Shown piece after piece: positions 62,419 through 64,000 of a stretch of 64,000 nt of DNA. Where the stretch lies: NCBI GenBank assembly GCA_029961685.1, contig JARWKL010000005.1, positions 14,660,164 to 14,724,163 on the forward strand. Reading direction: 5' to 3'. The notes below the pieces were generated by a model that was not told the DNA's origin, searched no databases, and saw only the letters and a program-made list of their open reading frames with translations. How positions within the stretch are numbered: the first letter of the stretch is position 1; the number at the start of each line of letters is the position of its first letter. The translations under genes and the position numbers were made by a program. The DNA is from Aristolochia californica. Lineage: Eukaryota > Streptophyta > Magnoliopsida > Piperales > Aristolochiaceae.

Positions 62419-64000
62419 TATTGAATTGCAATCACATTACAGTAATCTATGATTAATTATGTCAGCTTTTTGCAAATGGGCAAAATAAATGCATGTTTGA
62501 CTCGGGTAAATATCCCACCGCAAGGTCACTTGAGAATTTAATGAGCGTTTGTTATTCTCTTTAAAAGCTTTGTATCCATAGCTCCTTTGCATCTTTAACA
62601 TGTTTCAAACATGCATATCCATTTTTAAAACACGTGTGGACGTAATCTCTTTCTTGCAAAATTCCAAGCTATTTGGGTTAAACTAGTGGAATTTCCAAAA
62701 ATTGGATAACAAAACTTTTGTGTTCATTTGTGTTGGGTGAATAAATTTTCTTTATTTAAATTTTTTATTGTTTTAAATTTTTTCCATACATCAACTATAA
62801 AATTTTCATATTGTTGTAAGATTTTTGCCTTCTTTGTTTTCGGGATGAAGGGAGAGCGAAAAGTCAAAGTTTTGATTTAAGAAAAAAGTGTACATCTAAA
62901 ATGAAAAAGTATAATGCACAATTGTAGGGAGAGATAATTCCAAAGAGTGTCTATTATTTTTAGGGATTGTAAGCTCTTTTTAGTTTTTATATCTTAGGTT
63001 TTGCAATCGTCGGGAAAAATTGGTGGCAGAGGATTTTTAACTGAGTGTTGAATTGCAATCCATAAGTCATTTCGTACAAAAATATAGCCCATTACGAATG
63101 ATAAATCACTTTACAATCATCAATGATTGTTAGATCAAATTTTAGAAAATGGGCAAAATTATGACTTGTTAGACTCGGGTAAATATCCCACCGCACATTC
63201 ATTTGAGAATTTAATAAGCGTTTTTTATTCTCTTTAAAAGCTTTGGATCCATAGGTCATTTGAATCTTTAACATGTTTCAAGCAAGCATACTCATTTTTA
63301 AAAAATGTGTAAAAAAAATCACCTTCATGTAAAATTCCAAGCTTAATAGGGTTGGACTAATGGAATTTCCAAAACTTGGATAAGAAAACTTTTGTGTTCA
63401 TTTTTGGTGTGTGAATAGATATTTTTTATTTACATTAGTTATTATTTTAAATATTTTCCACACATCAACTATAAAATTTTTATTTTGTTGTAATCTTTTG
63501 TGCCTTTTTTGTTTACGAGATGAAGAGGGAGCGAAAACTCAAAGTTCTGATTTAAGAAAAAAGTGTAGATCTAAAATGGAAATGCACAACGCACAAATGT
63601 AGAGAGAGATATTTCCCAAAGATTGTCTGTATGTTTTAGGGATCGTATGCACTTTTTCGTTTCTATATCTAAGGTTTTGCAATCGTCGGGAAACTGGAGT
63701 GGCGGGCGATTTTTAACTGAGTGTTGACTTCAAATCCATAAGTCATTTCTTACAAAAATATACCCCGTTACGCATGAAAAATCACTTTACAATCACCTAT
63801 GATTGTTAGCTCAACTTTTTGAATATGGGAAAAATAATGGCTTGTTTGACTCGGGCAAATTTCCCACCGCACGTTCACTTGAGAATTTAATGAGCGTTTG
63901 TTATTCTCTTTAAAAGCTTTGGATCCATAGGTCATTTGAATATTTAACATGTTTCGGGCATGCATATCCATTTTTAAAACATGTGTAGAAAAAATCTCCT
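62419..64000 (+). repeat. HOR unit A-B-C, cut by the window edge
   Basis: A with a 47-bp deletion 62419-63045, B 63046-63721, first 279 bp of C 63722-64000. In A, GCAATC joins ACATTACAG near 62433. The lost piece ended in AATC, matching the bases before it. The C start reads ATATACCCCGTTACGCATG, like the C monomers at 53805 and 57866. Confidence 0.9.

Larger units (their letters stand above)
1..64000 (+). repeat. Satellite array, 674-bp monomers in A-B-C higher-order repeats
   Basis: The landmark TTTTTAACTGAG|TGTTGA recurs about every 674 bp from end to end, always in the same orientation, and I located 96 monomer starts by it. Usual lengths are 668-677 bp; exceptions come from identifiable deletions, duplications or fusions. 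Monomers sort into three types by fixed differences, and the usual order A-B-C gives a unit of about 2,022 bp. No other DNA interrupts the array, so every stretch without a gene consists of these monomers. Arrays of this kind are typical of centromeric or pericentromeric heterochromatin, but nothing in the sequence proves location. I do not recognise the family. Confidence 0.97.

Noticed and set aside
1..64000. CRISPR array or bacterial repeat region
   Set aside because: Repeat unit is 674 bp with no short repeat-spacer structure, no cas genes and no bacterial genes or ribosome-binding sites.
1..64000. Tandem rDNA or other RNA-gene array
   Set aside because: No segment resembles conserved rRNA, 5S or tRNA sequence, and monomers lack Pol III box A/B pairs that I could recognise.

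Overview
The whole 64 kb window is one uninterrupted satellite-DNA array. It holds 96 head-to-tail monomers of about 674 bp (95 complete or rearranged, the last cut by the window edge), all in the same orientation. There is no single-copy DNA, transposon, RNA gene or credible protein-coding gene. The sequence is AT-rich, with long T-rich runs and a GC-rich patch at each monomer's 3' end. This is eukaryotic heterochromatin, most simply centromeric or pericentromeric. I do not recognise the satellite and cannot name the species. Repeated CpG-to-TpG/CpA changes at the same sites in many copies suggest a host that methylates CpG, such as a plant, a vertebrate or a methylating invertebrate.

The monomers fall into three types, named here A, B and C. 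They align end to end but differ at fixed diagnostic sites. They normally follow the order A-B-C, giving a higher-order repeat (HOR) of about 2,022 bp. The first base of the window is a monomer start (the TGTTGA after ACTGAG), and I use that phase for all coordinates.

Regions. (1) 1-5817: HORs with one B/C fusion and one B monomer with a large deletion. (2) 5818-20044: HORs with recurrent recombinant monomers (98-bp duplication, C/B/C, B/C, A/B and C/A forms). (3) 20045-34139: the most regular part, seven successive A-B-C units with only small deletions and a visible 4-kb super-period. (4) 34140-43051: disturbed zone with a 907-bp duplication, almost no B monomers and a local A + A/C dimer repeat. 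(5) 43052-48436: a recent HOR duplication. (6) 48437-52455: four consecutive monomers involved in recombination. (7) 52456-64000: regular HORs carrying an overlaid super-repeat with 6- and 9-monomer spacings, ending with two deleted monomers.

The array records unequal crossing-over, gene conversion between monomer types and short deletions at microhomologies. Short open frames recur on both strands because the monomer recurs. B and C share a 66-codon frame, but type-A monomers break it and nothing suggests it is translated.
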